Part shown: piece after piece, positions 32,649 to 40,918 of the stretch
Layout: every line of letters starts with the position of its first letter
How positions within the stretch are numbered: the stretch's first letter is position 1
Source of the DNA: Sphingomicrobium sp.
Lineage (GTDB): Bacteria; Pseudomonadota; Alphaproteobacteria; Sphingomonadales; Sphingomonadaceae
Reading direction: 5' to 3'
Length of the DNA: 64,000 nt
NCBI GenBank assembly: GCA_036563485.1
Contig: DATCMI010000001.1
Coordinates: 1,365,501-1,429,500, forward strand
Made by a program: the position numbers and the translations under genes
Notes under the pieces: generated by a model
Databases searched by the model: none
Told to the model about the DNA's origin: nothing
What the model saw: the letters and a program-made list of their open reading frames with translations, nothing else

Positions 32649-33168
32649 AGCAAGCATCGTCTAAGGTTGCCCGACGGATAACGGCGTAAGCTCATGCCTG
32701 TTGCACTATGTAATCCACATTTGCTTGAACGGCGGCGGCTGAAAGCCGACGCGCCTCGCATTCGGGAGCTTGGCCGGTCGTGTCTAAAATGGGTCGATGG
32801 CGGACTGTAGCGAGCGCTAACCGTGCTGACATGGGAGCCCAGAGCGAAGTCCAGGTGATGGCCGAATAAACGGAGATTTAACGACCCTGGGCGGGGGCAA
32901 CCGCACCACCGGGACCGAGGAGACGCACTTACACGAACCCCGCGGCTGTTTTGCCGCGATCTAAGAAGCGCTTAAGCCTTGTGTTCTCTTAAATCAGGTT
33001 GGGCCGAGTGTGTCTGGCGTTGTTAGGTGTGCTGTCGATCTTATGTCCGCACCCGACGGTTGAGAGTGTCCGCTATCGGTCAGAAATTAATGTCGGCCGT
33101 CGACATGGGCTTGATACCTGCCGTTGAGACACCATCTGCGCACACCTTCCAACACCGCAGACAGGCCC
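32649..33168. other. 520-bp region without a confident gene; possible structured RNA
   Basis: A 38-codon frame at 32694-32810 ends inside a palindromic repeat copy and is probably spurious. From 32837 GCCCAG pairs with CTGGGC at 32887-32892, and CGCGGC-TGTTTT-GCCGCG forms a perfect 6-bp hairpin at 32941-32958. The G-rich segment GGGCGGGGGCAACCGC lies between. A small RNA is possible but I cannot assign a family. Confidence 0.35.
32779..32807 (+). repeat. dispersed palindromic repeat, copy 4 (diverged)
   Basis: GTGTCTAAAATGGGTCGATG followed by GCGGACTG; arms GTCT/GGAC are retained and the core is mutated. Confidence 0.55.
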
Positions 33169-33309
33169 ATGATCAATTCAGCTTACATTCTCGCTCTGAG
33201 CGACAGCTCATACGCCCGACGACAACTCTGCCCCATGTTCTCGGGTGGCGCTTATGGCCGCGTGTCGTGCACCTTGAATGACCGTCGAAGAAGCCCGCGG
33301 GCGGGCTAA
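33169..33309 (+). CDS. candidate micropeptide family, copy A (46 residues)
   Basis: ATG at 33169, TAA ending 33309. The translation opens MINSAYILALSDSSYARRQL, then CPMFSGGAYGR, a variable part, and a C-terminal RAG. A second copy at 45007 has the same length. Over the first 29 codons the copies differ at 11 nucleotides, 7 of them in third positions; six of those seven are silent, and codon 13 stays Ser through a double change (AGC/TCC). That is the mark of selection on protein sequence. Upstream sequence is less conserved (27 of 39 identical). No family is recognised and no clear RBS is seen. Confidence 0.6.
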   Translation: MINSAYILALSDSSYARRQLCPMFSGGAYGRVSCTLNDRRRSPRAG

Positions 33310-33346
33310 GTCTCAGCGGGTGGAGAGCCGGCAAGAACGCACGCGT

Positions 33347-33805
33347 CTACTCAGTTTTGATAGATAGCTTCCGCTTAGACTTGGCCGAGTGCGCCGCTCC
33401 CGTCCGTTCTGTTTTCGGCTTCCGTCCTAAACCGATGGTCTTGGCAAGCGCTTTCCGCTGCTCCGAATAGTTCGGAGCTGTCATCGGATAGTTGTTGGTC
33501 AGACCGTAGTCTTGCCGGTACTGGTCCGGCGTCATCCCATGCGCCGTCTGAAGATGCCTCTTAAGCGTCTTCTGCTTACGTCCGCACTCCATACAGACAA
33601 TGAAGTCTGGCTTCACCGACGCCCTTATCGAGACGATTGCTGTCTTAGCGGATGGAACGGAGCTTGGATCCTTTTTCAGGCCTGCAAGGGCTGAGTGCAC
33701 CTGGTGGATTAGATTGCCCACGTCGCCCACAGCGACTGTGTTGTTAGCTACATGCGCAGCCACAATGTCGGCCACGAGTTCAGTGAGTTTAGCGTTAGTG
33801 CTCAT
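33347..33805 (-). CDS. MucR/Ros-family zinc-finger regulator
   Basis: A 152-residue MucR-type regulator. The single prokaryotic zinc finger reads CMECGRKQKTLKRHLQTAHG (Cys2-His2 with 9- and 4-residue spacings), followed by the family signature MTPDQYRQDYGL and NYPMTAPNYSEQRKALAKTIGLGR. MucR proteins bind AT-rich promoters and act as H-NS-like silencers controlling exopolysaccharide, motility and cell-cycle genes. The Met at 33805 (MSTNAKLTELVADIVAAHVANN) is the usual family start. It could silence the island's surface-protein genes (inference). Confidence 0.93.
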   Translation of the reverse strand: MSTNAKLTELVADIVAAHVANNTVAVGDVGNLIHQVHSALAGLKKDPSSVPSAKTAIVSIRASVKPDFIVCMECGRKQKTLKRHLQTAHGMTPDQYRQDYGLTNNYPMTAPNYSEQRKALAKTIGLGRKPKTERTGAAHSAKSKRKLSIKTE

Positions 33806-34061
33806 CGACACCCTCGGTTGATCATCCAAGCAAATAGGCTCTCGCGAGAGCATAGCAACTGAGCACTGTAAGTAGTGTAAAACTTTAGTATCCGCGCTCA
33901 GTCGATCGAGGTGAAGTGTGGGTTATTGCCGATAATTTAGGCTAGTCTGGCGTTCAGCAGCGAATCGCCTTTGCTGCCGGGGCGGTTTCAGCGGCTTTGA
34001 TAGCCGGTCTCATGCTCGGTTTTCGTTGGCTGTGTGGACGTAAGCGGGGCACAACGGCTGA

Positions 34062-34688
34062 CTAGGTACCTGGTTGGCTACCCCTTGCAACGCCTAGTCT
34101 TGCGAGCAGCATGTCGAAGACGACTGGGTAGATCGGCCGGACAAACTCCAACCCACCATAATAATCGTCGACCCACCGGACCGTCGCGGTGATTGCGTCA
34201 AGCCCATCTAACTTGACCCAAATGCTCTCGCCGAGGCGAGGTCGTTCAACGAACTCGACCTTGCAACCACGTGGCGTCAGATCAAAGGTGCGAGTGAAGT
34301 AAGACCCTCGGCCGGGCCGACGTAGCGAAATGTCGGCTGCGACGGACTGACGATCATGCTCGCGAGGGATGTACTTGGCCGCTGAAGGCGAGTCGTCGAG
34401 GAGAAATTGCAGGCCTCCTTTGCCGCTGCTGTACCATCGGACAATTGCATCAAGCGCACCGCAGATGCCCTTGATCGACAACCTAAGTTGAAGCCCGGGA
34501 AATAGCGCCAGATCGCTGCGTATTTTGCAGCCGTCGTAAGAGAGATCGACGACGGTCAGGCCAAAGGTCGTCTGATCGCCTAAGACGCCAAAGCCAGGCA
34601 GATCTACCACGCGCCTCGGCTTACGATTACCCTCCCGCTCGGACGGAGTTGCAGGCGCCAGCGATTGCTCGGGCGTGGACCTCACCAT
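34062..34688 (-). CDS. tandem PilZ-like domain protein
   Basis: A 208-residue protein with two PilZ-like modules. Module 1 (about 22-105) has RKPRRVVDLPGF and VVDLSYDGCKI; module 2 (about 110-200) has SLRRPGRGSYF and FDLTPRGCKVEF. Both keep the D-x-(S/T)-x-x-G loop; the RxxxR c-di-GMP loop is recognisable in module 1 only, so nucleotide binding is uncertain. Its start overlaps the stop of the upstream PilZ gene by 7 nt, so the two are translated together. Confidence 0.78.
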   Translation of the reverse strand: MVRSTPEQSLAPATPSEREGNRKPRRVVDLPGFGVLGDQTTFGLTVVDLSYDGCKIRSDLALFPGLQLRLSIKGICGALDAIVRWYSSGKGGLQFLLDDSPSAAKYIPREHDRQSVAADISLRRPGRGSYFTRTFDLTPRGCKVEFVERPRLGESIWVKLDGLDAITATVRWVDDYYGGLEFVRPIYPVVFDMLLARLGVARGSQPGT

Positions 34689-35002
34689 ATCGGCAGCTCA
34701 GGGGACTTTTCGAAAACCCCGCCGGCAACGATCCCGTCTACCCACAGCAACTTGCAATCGAGGGTGTCGCGAGGAAGGCGCATTCTGACCCTTTGCCCTG
34801 GGTGCAGCAAAGCTCGTGACCTTAAGCGGAAGCCATCGCTGGAAAGATCCTCAATTATTGCCTTCACTGCGCAGTCCTTCGAAAGCTCCAGCGTGATGGA
34901 CATTGAAAGTCTTACACGCGGCGCGCGTGGGGCATGATCGCGGCCACGCGACCTTACTCCTGGATTCTCAGAAGATGGGGCGAGGTTCGGCATCAGCTTC
35001 AC
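34682..35002 (-). CDS. PilZ-domain protein
   Basis: A 106-residue single PilZ domain. The arginine loop RAPRVRLSM and the strand motif IEDLSSDGFRLRS fit the c-di-GMP-binding pattern, followed by PGQRVRMRLP and the closing strand GGVFEKS. PilZ proteins convert c-di-GMP level into changes in motility or surface secretion. First gene of a two-gene PilZ operon. Confidence 0.8.
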   Translation of the reverse strand: MKLMPNLAPSSENPGVRSRGRDHAPRAPRVRLSMSITLELSKDCAVKAIIEDLSSDGFRLRSRALLHPGQRVRMRLPRDTLDCKLLWVDGIVAGGVFEKSPELPIW

Positions 35003-35091
35003 GTAGTGCGTCGCGGATAATCAGCTCTAAACAAACATCGTTAATGCGCCGTAGCCGCCGGCCATCGGCTGATGAGGGCTGGAGCCAAGCA

Positions 35092-35120
35092 AACGTCCTG
35101 CTTTGAGTGGAAAGCGCATG
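35092..35120 (+). repeat. dispersed palindromic repeat, copy 5 (diverged)
   Basis: GTCCTGCTTTGAGTGGAAAG followed by CGCATG; core partly kept, right arm lost. Confidence 0.45.
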
Positions 35121-35253
35121 TTGCGAAGAGCTTGGAACCTGATATGGGTTAGCGAACAACCACCTGATTATGTTAATTGGCAACCTCCAACATTCGAAGG
35201 CGGGTCGGCTGAGAGACGTCCGTGCTGCGCACAACACACGAAAGTGATCCTTA

Positions 35254-36009
35254 GTGCAGCGCCACATCAACGAATCCACGCTCGAGCCCTTCGTCGCGAA
35301 GCTCGCGTATCGCGCCGAACTCGATGCGGACGACCGGCATGCAATCCGGACGCTACCATTCACGATCAGGAGAATGGAGCGCAGCGAGTTCCTTATTCGT
35401 GAACGTGAGCTCGCCACTCATTCGTCCGTGATGCTTTCAGGCTTCTCTATTCGGCACAAGCTGGTCGCCAGCGGCCATCGGCAAATCGTTGCTATCCACC
35501 TGAAGGGCGAAGCCGTGGACCTTCAGAACTCAATGCTAAAAGTCGCAGATCACAGTGTCCAGATGCTCACCGCCGGCAAGGTGGCCATGATTCCACGCGA
35601 GGCTATCGTCGAGCTGACGCTGGCGCGGCCGAGGGTGGGCCACGCGATGTGGATCGACACGCTGGTCGACGGCTCGATCTTCCGCGAGTGGACTGCGAAC
35701 GTCGGACGCAGAGACGCCCGCACGCGCATGGCGCATCTTCTTTGCGAGTTCTCGCTTCGGTTGAAGTCCGCGGGCTTAGGCGATGAGACCGGCTACGAGC
35801 TGCCGATGACTCAGGAACAGCTTGCTGACACCACTGCCCTGACATCAGTCCACGTCAATAGAACGCTCAAAGCGTTGGAGAAAGAAGGCCTGATCAGCCG
35901 CACGAACCCTCGGATGGTGCGCATTGGGGACTGGCGCAGGCTCGCTGAGGCGGGCGATTTTGACAGCAGCTATCTACACATGCGGGAGGACGACGTGGCG
36001 TTCGCCTGA
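35254..36009 (+). CDS. Crp/Fnr-family transcription regulator (copy 2)
   Basis: A 251-residue paralogue of the regulator at 31009. The effector domain is more diverged. The DNA-binding helix reads MTQEQLADTTALTSVHVNRTLKALEKEGLI. The shared segment REWTANVGRRDARTRMAHLLCEF links the two copies. A GTG start at 35254 is the first candidate in frame and there is no strong RBS. Two palindromic repeats lie between it and the methyltransferase gene, so it is probably transcribed alone. Confidence 0.83.
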   Translation: MQRHINESTLEPFVAKLAYRAELDADDRHAIRTLPFTIRRMERSEFLIRERELATHSSVMLSGFSIRHKLVASGHRQIVAIHLKGEAVDLQNSMLKVADHSVQMLTAGKVAMIPREAIVELTLARPRVGHAMWIDTLVDGSIFREWTANVGRRDARTRMAHLLCEFSLRLKSAGLGDETGYELPMTQEQLADTTALTSVHVNRTLKALEKEGLISRTNPRMVRIGDWRRLAEAGDFDSSYLHMREDDVAFA

Positions 36010-36021
36010 AAGTTCGACGCT

Positions 36022-36050
36022 AACGTCTGCAATGGGTCGAAGGCAGACCT
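36022..36050 (+). repeat. dispersed palindromic repeat, copy 6
   Basis: AACGTCTGCAATGGGTCGAA followed by GGCAGACCT; arms GTCTGC/GCAGAC pair perfectly, and it sits 8 bp from copy 7 in tandem. Confidence 0.8.
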
Positions 36051-36058
36051 AAGCTTTC

Positions 36059-36087
36059 AATGTCTGCAATGGGTGGAAAGCGGACAT
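36059..36087 (+). repeat. dispersed palindromic repeat, copy 7
   Basis: AATGTCTGCAATGGGTGGAA followed by AGCGGACAT; close to the consensus. Confidence 0.85.
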
Positions 36088-36123
36088 GGCCCAGCGTAGC
36101 AACATGCCGTTGGAGGCCTGACG

Positions 36124-37053
36124 ATGCAGTCACCTTTTCTGTCTGGCTTGCGCTACCTCGCTGAGGGAGGCCAGGAAACGGAGCTGATGTACGGCCACGG
36201 TTTCGAATTGCCAAAGTTTGCGCTGTTTCCGCTGCTCGACGACGCCGCCGCGGTAGTTCAACTGAAAGCCATGTACGAGGCGGTGCTCCAGGTCGCGGTG
36301 CGCCACCGCATGAGCGTTATGCTTGGTGGGTTGGACTATCGCGCGAGTCCTGATTGGGCCGGATTGTTGGGGATCGATGCTGTTAGACTTGCCGATTATC
36401 AGCATCGCTCCGTCGCGTTCCTGAGGGAGGTTGCTGAACCCTATCTTGAGAAATTGCCTCACATCTTGGTGAGCGGCATCGTCGGGCCTCAAGGCGACGC
36501 TTACGAGCGCAACCAGACCGTCACAGCTTCCTCTGCCGAGGCCTACCATGGGACCCAGATGGACAATCTGGCCTCGGCGGGCGTTGATCTCGTGCAGGCG
36601 ATGACATTCACAAGCAGTCACGAGGCGATCGGGGTGATACGCGCGGCGCAAGCTCGCGAGCTTCCCATAGTCGTGTCATTTATGACCGATTCACCGGATG
36701 AACCGGGGGGACAGCGATCCTTCCGCCAAACCATTGAGGACGTTGACCGAGCAACCGACAGTTACGCGCTGTTTTACGGCATCAATTGCGCACATCCGCG
36801 GGAGTTCGAGCCACTGCTTAGGGACCAGGGCGAGTGGCTCAACCGAATAGGTCTTCTCCGACCGAATGCTTCAGCGAAGGACAAGGTCGAACTTTGTCAG
36901 ATCGGCCATCTTGAACGCGGCGATGCACGCGAGCTCGCGCAGCTGATGGGGGTGCTCGCGGCGCGGCTGCCAAACGTCAGGGTGCTTGGCGGCTGCTGCG
37001 GTACCTGGGATGAACATCTTGACCTGATCGCCGGGGCAGCGGCGTCAGTCTAA
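36124..37053 (+). CDS. homocysteine S-methyltransferase-family protein
   Basis: A 309-residue TIM-barrel methyltransferase. The zinc Cys ligands are recognisable in YGINCAHP and in the C-terminal GGCCGT. Relatives transfer methyl from S-methylmethionine or betaine to homocysteine. The usual N-terminal DGG signature is replaced by LAEGGQETELMYGHGFELPKFALFPLLDD, as in a divergent subgroup of short homologues. GGAGG lies 8 nt before the ATG. It stands alone between repeats, with no methionine gene next to it, and the substrate is unproven. Confidence 0.83.
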   Translation: MQSPFLSGLRYLAEGGQETELMYGHGFELPKFALFPLLDDAAAVVQLKAMYEAVLQVAVRHRMSVMLGGLDYRASPDWAGLLGIDAVRLADYQHRSVAFLREVAEPYLEKLPHILVSGIVGPQGDAYERNQTVTASSAEAYHGTQMDNLASAGVDLVQAMTFTSSHEAIGVIRAAQARELPIVVSFMTDSPDEPGGQRSFRQTIEDVDRATDSYALFYGINCAHPREFEPLLRDQGEWLNRIGLLRPNASAKDKVELCQIGHLERGDARELAQLMGVLAARLPNVRVLGGCCGTWDEHLDLIAGAAASV

Positions 37054-37397
37054 ACCGGGACCAATCAACGTCTGCAATGGGTGGAAAGCGGACGTTCCAG
37101 ACAATGCCGAAACACGACCCGTTTGGCATTGGCAGAGGGTCGGCTTGATGGCCTGAAAGACGAACCGTTCAAGTTCCCGCTCTGAAGGCGACAAACCCGT
37201 TCTCGGCGGAAGAAGAATGAGCTTCGAGCTCGTACGCAGCCGGCACGAAGCCATCACAAGACGGAAACTGGGTTGAAATCAGATGGGTCCAAATTGGGGC
37301 GTTCGTTAACCTTTTCCGTCCATTTTACGCGGGTGTGGCGAAGGTAAACCGAGTCTTTGATACTAGCCGGGGGGCTGATTAGAGAGGCGCACGGATC
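37054..37397. promoter_or_regulatory. 344-bp upstream region of the autotransporter gene
   Basis: Holds palindromic repeat copy 8 (37067-37096) and then an AT-richer stretch before the autotransporter gene. TTAACC near 37310 resembles a CtrA half-site and GAGTC near 37352 is a CcrM methylation site; neither proves regulation. No gene is seen. Confidence 0.4.
37067..37096 (+). repeat. dispersed palindromic repeat, copy 8 (best copy)
   Basis: Arms AACGTCTGC and GCGGACGTT pair over 9 bp with one G-T wobble, around the core AATGGGTGGAAA. Confidence 0.88.
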
Positions 37398-40300
37398 ATG
37401 GTCCGGCTGCCGGATTTTCCTTCGTCGAAACGGGACAACTTATCGGACCCGCCGAGCAGCGGCTCGACGGGCGGGGGATTACAAGTGCGTTACTTGATGG
37501 TTGGTGCGCTCACAGCATGGGCAGTTGTGGGTAGCAGCGAGGCTGCTGCGCAGCAGACTTTAACGGCGAATTTCAGCCGCGGCGCAATTGCTCAGTATTC
37601 GGGCAATCCAAATGGAACGGACGCCGGTCAGCTGTTTGGTAGCCTGGCGATCTCGTCCATGTCCGTTAGTCAGGTATCTGCAAACGGCACTTGGGGAGGC
37701 ACTCAAGGCAATGACACATCGATAACCGCAACCATCAACTTCAGCGATGGCCGCTCACCGGTGACATTCCCTGCGGCGATCAATTGGGTCAAAAATGCTG
37801 GCGCTGGCCAGTTCGACTGGATTGGCGTCACAATCGGTGCAGCGCAGACTGTCAACGATGGCTACACGCCGACGGCCGGCAAGTCGAAAACCTACATTCT
37901 TCAGTTTCCGCAAAGCTCCCTCAGCCTTGCAACCCTGCTTCCGGACAACCTCGACGGGAGCGCAAATGCGGGAGCTGCCCTCAACGCGCTTAATCAATAT
38001 TTCCCAAATGCTACGCCGCCGGTGATCACGGGGCCGTCTGGTGGAGCAGGCTCAGCGAGTTCCGTGATCAGCGTAAACGAAAATCAGCGGGCAGTGACAA
38101 CGCTTACGGCTAACAAGGCGATCACGAGCTGGACGATCGTTGGAGGTTTTGACTCTTCTAAGTTCACGATCAGCTCAGGGGGTGTGCTTGCCTTCAACGG
38201 GGCTACCCCAGCTCCCGATTACGAAAATCCGTCTGACAACGATACTAACAACACCTATGTAGTGACCGTCAGAGCCACTGATGCGAATGGAAATACGGCA
38301 ACCCAGACGATTACGGTCACGGTCTTGGACCTGGACGACACGGCTCCTGCCGTTGCTGCTCAGTCGTTTAACTATGCTGAGAACCAGTCGGCAAATGCGA
38401 CCGTAGGCACTGTGGCGGCCACGGACGCGGTGGGTGTTAGCGCGTTCCGCTTCTCGGCCAATAACAGCCAGACCAGCGCTGATGGCTATTACACCATCGA
38501 CAATGCAGGTGCGATCAGGATCACCGCTGCTGGTGTGGCCGCGGGCGTCGCCAACAACGATTACGAGATCACGCCCAACAGCTTCATCTATGGCGTGCAG
38601 GCGGGCGACGCTGCGGGCAACTGGTCGGCAGCCGCCAACGTTACGCTTAACGTCACGGATGTGAATGAAGCGGCGCCGAATGCTGCTCCGACCATCACTG
38701 CTGGCCAGTCCTTCAACTACGCCGAGAACCAGAGCTCCGGCGCTCAGGTCGGCCTTGTAGCGGCTAGCGACGACGTTGCAGTTACTGGCTTCCGCTTTGC
38801 CGCGACCGCTAACCAGACCAGCGCCGACGGCTTTTTCTCTATCGATGCAACGGGGCGCATCACGCTTACTGCAGCCGGTGCTGCCGCAGGAGTGGCCACC
38901 AACGACTACGAGATCACGCCCAACAGCTTCACCTATGCCATCGAGGCAGGAGATGCCGGCGGCCTCTGGTCAACCGCAACCAACGTCACACTCAACATCA
39001 CCGACCTGGACGACACGGCGCCGGCAATTACCGGCCCCAGCAACGGTCCGGGTGCTGCGGCCTCGGCGATCACCGTCAACGAGGGCACAACGACCGTCAC
39101 TACCCTGACGAGCAACGTCCCGATCAGCAGCTGGTCAATTGTCGGTGGCAATGACCAGGGCCGTTTCTCGATCAGCCCGGCGGGCCAGATCACCTTCCTT
39201 GCGGCTCCAGACTACGAGGCACCCGCTGATGCCGACACCAACAACACCTATGTGCTGACGGTCCAAGGTACAGATGCCAACGGCAACTCCGCGACCCAGA
39301 CAGTTACAGTGACGATTGCAGACCTCGCCGACACGGCGCCGGCAATTACCGGCCCCAGCAACGGTCCGGGTGCTGCGGCCTCGGCGATCACCGTCAACGA
39401 GGGCACAACGACCGTCACTACCCTGACGAGCAATGTTCCAGTCACGTGGTCAATCGTTGGAGGCGATGACCAAGGCCGCTTCTCAGTCGATAGCTCTGGG
39501 GCAATTACCTTTACGGCTGAGACAGACTACGAGAACCCGGTCGATAGCGACAGAAACAACACGTATGTTCTGCTGGTAGAGGCACGTGATGGCAACGGAA
39601 ACCTCGCAACTCAGACGGTTACCGTCTTCATCAGGAATGTTGACGAACTTGCCCGCCGCTTGGACGAGATCGGGGAGAATCTGCGGGGTAATCTTCGCAA
39701 CCATGCGTTCTCGAGCCTCTCGACCATGCTCCAGTACAATGAAGGGCTTCTCAACGTGGACGAGAGCTTCTGCTTTGATCCGCGACGATCGTTTTCCGGG
39801 CAGGCAAACTCAGACGACTACATTCAAGCGGCAGGCGTCAACTTCCGCAAAGATCTTACCTCATGCAAATCTCGGACTCGAACCTTCGTGGATACGGGGG
39901 TCGGCTTCACGCGGGTGAACGGTAATTGGACCACGAGAGGGCTCGCTGCAGCGGGTATCGAACAGAAGCTCGACAAACGTGTGGTGATTGGCGCTGCACT
40001 TCTCGGCACTACGTCGGCCGACAAACTCTCATCCTTCGATGACAGCCGCATCTCCGACAAGAGCCTGCAGCTGAACGTCTATGGCCGTGCTCATCTGGCC
40101 GACCAGCTCCGCTTTGGCGCGTTCGCCGGTTGGGGCAAAGCCTGGTACTCGTTCCGCCTCAATGATGATGGGCTTGCGCTTCGAGGTCGCATGACCGGCT
40201 ACCGCCACATCTATGGTGCGGTACTATCCGGTGACATACAGCTCGCCGGGACCACAATCACGACGGACGCGACTCTATCTAGGGCCTCGGAGCAACTAAA

Positions 40301-40739
40301 TTCGGCCAAGCTGAACGCCTACTACAAGGGCGAAGAAGGGTCGAAGGTCCTGTTCCTCGTTGGCAAGGTCGACGTAACGAGGCTCAGCGTTCCCGTGCAA
40401 ATCCCAATCATTTTTGGTCACGTGGACAGGGCTGAGCCGACGCGCCTAGATATCAGCCCAGGCCTGCTCTGCCAGGATACGGAGCAGGACTCGTCTTCAA
40501 TTGACTGCGGCTACCAGCTTGGCTTCAAGTTCAGGCTGGCTCCAAGCTTCAGGTGGCGAATACAGGCGCAGGCACGGCGTGAGGTGGTAGAGGGCTATGC
40601 CTCTAATCTTCTCTCCGTCGGCGTCATGAGGCACCTCGGCAAGCGGAATGAATATGCTCTCGGTCTCGATGCGGAGCGCGAGGCTCGCGCTCAACAGGCG
40701 GACAATCGATTGATGATGCGGTTTGGCGTGAGCCGCTGA
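37398..40739 (+). CDS. autotransporter with cadherin-like repeats
   Basis: A 1113-residue surface protein. A signal-type segment (YLMVGALTAWAVVGSSEAAAQ) follows a 33-residue hydrophilic extension, so cleavage near residue 55 is likely. The passenger has five cadherin-like repeats of two types: one with ITGPS(N/G)G, TLT(S/A)N, SWSIVGG and DANGN(S/T)ATQT, the other with QSFNYAENQ and NDYEITPNSF. The last about 340 residues (from RRLDEIGENLRGNLRNHAFS) look like an outer-membrane beta-barrel with alternating aromatic strands. The last residue is Arg rather than Phe. A role as adhesin is likely. It has its own promoter region and no partner genes. Confidence 0.83.
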   Translation: MVRLPDFPSSKRDNLSDPPSSGSTGGGLQVRYLMVGALTAWAVVGSSEAAAQQTLTANFSRGAIAQYSGNPNGTDAGQLFGSLAISSMSVSQVSANGTWGGTQGNDTSITATINFSDGRSPVTFPAAINWVKNAGAGQFDWIGVTIGAAQTVNDGYTPTAGKSKTYILQFPQSSLSLATLLPDNLDGSANAGAALNALNQYFPNATPPVITGPSGGAGSASSVISVNENQRAVTTLTANKAITSWTIVGGFDSSKFTISSGGVLAFNGATPAPDYENPSDNDTNNTYVVTVRATDANGNTATQTITVTVLDLDDTAPAVAAQSFNYAENQSANATVGTVAATDAVGVSAFRFSANNSQTSADGYYTIDNAGAIRITAAGVAAGVANNDYEITPNSFIYGVQAGDAAGNWSAAANVTLNVTDVNEAAPNAAPTITAGQSFNYAENQSSGAQVGLVAASDDVAVTGFRFAATANQTSADGFFSIDATGRITLTAAGAAAGVATNDYEITPNSFTYAIEAGDAGGLWSTATNVTLNITDLDDTAPAITGPSNGPGAAASAITVNEGTTTVTTLTSNVPISSWSIVGGNDQGRFSISPAGQITFLAAPDYEAPADADTNNTYVLTVQGTDANGNSATQTVTVTIADLADTAPAITGPSNGPGAAASAITVNEGTTTVTTLTSNVPVTWSIVGGDDQGRFSVDSSGAITFTAETDYENPVDSDRNNTYVLLVEARDGNGNLATQTVTVFIRNVDELARRLDEIGENLRGNLRNHAFSSLSTMLQYNEGLLNVDESFCFDPRRSFSGQANSDDYIQAAGVNFRKDLTSCKSRTRTFVDTGVGFTRVNGNWTTRGLAAAGIEQKLDKRVVIGAALLGTTSADKLSSFDDSRISDKSLQLNVYGRAHLADQLRFGAFAGWGKAWYSFRLNDDGLALRGRMTGYRHIYGAVLSGDIQLAGTTITTDATLSRASEQLNSAKLNAYYKGEEGSKVLFLVGKVDVTRLSVPVQIPIIFGHVDRAEPTRLDISPGLLCQDTEQDSSSIDCGYQLGFKFRLAPSFRWRIQAQARREVVEGYASNLLSVGVMRHLGKRNEYALGLDAEREARAQQADNRLMMRFGVSR
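39011..39115 (+). repeat. 105-bp perfect repeat within the autotransporter, unit 1
   Basis: Identical to 39329-39433, 318 bp (106 codons) apart. Both encode the start of a cadherin-like repeat (APAITGPSNGPG...). The sequence after the block diverges quickly. Confidence 0.95.
39329..39433 (+). repeat. 105-bp perfect repeat within the autotransporter, unit 2
   Basis: Second copy of the block at 39011-39115. Perfect identity next to diverged flanks suggests recent duplication or gene conversion. Confidence 0.95.
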
Positions 40740-40888
40740 CGCAATTGGCGGCGAGCTCCCTGCGGCATGGTGGAAACCGTTTGAGCAGATCATCAGCGAG
40801 CCGACGCTACCGGAGGACCTCAGAGGTGTTTAGGCCGGCTAGCTCGGTCCGCTACGGTCTACCTGCGTCGAGTGCGGACATGCCGCTA

Positions 40889-40918
40889 AAGTCTGCTTTG
40901 GGTCGGAAGCAGACATTA
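40889..40918 (+). repeat. dispersed palindromic repeat, copy 9
   Basis: AAAGTCTGCTTTGGGTCGGA followed by AGCAGACATT; arms GTCTGC/GCAGAC pair perfectly and the core is a CTTTGGGTCGG variant. It overlaps the 3' end of the GIY-YIG gene by 3 nt. Confidence 0.8.

Noticed and set aside
32694-32810. 38-codon ORF starting MPVALCNPHLLERRR
   Set aside because: Its end lies inside a diverged palindromic repeat and there is no ribosome site.
33958-34065. Plus-strand open stretch encoding a hydrophobic helix (AAGAVSAALIAGLMLGFRW)
   Set aside because: No usable start codon between the preceding stop and the hydrophobic part.
36020-36214. Minus-strand ORF containing HVRFPPIADI
   Set aside because: The peptide is a translation of the dispersed palindrome and overlaps the methyltransferase start; the same peptide appears in the extended frame at 30732-31007.
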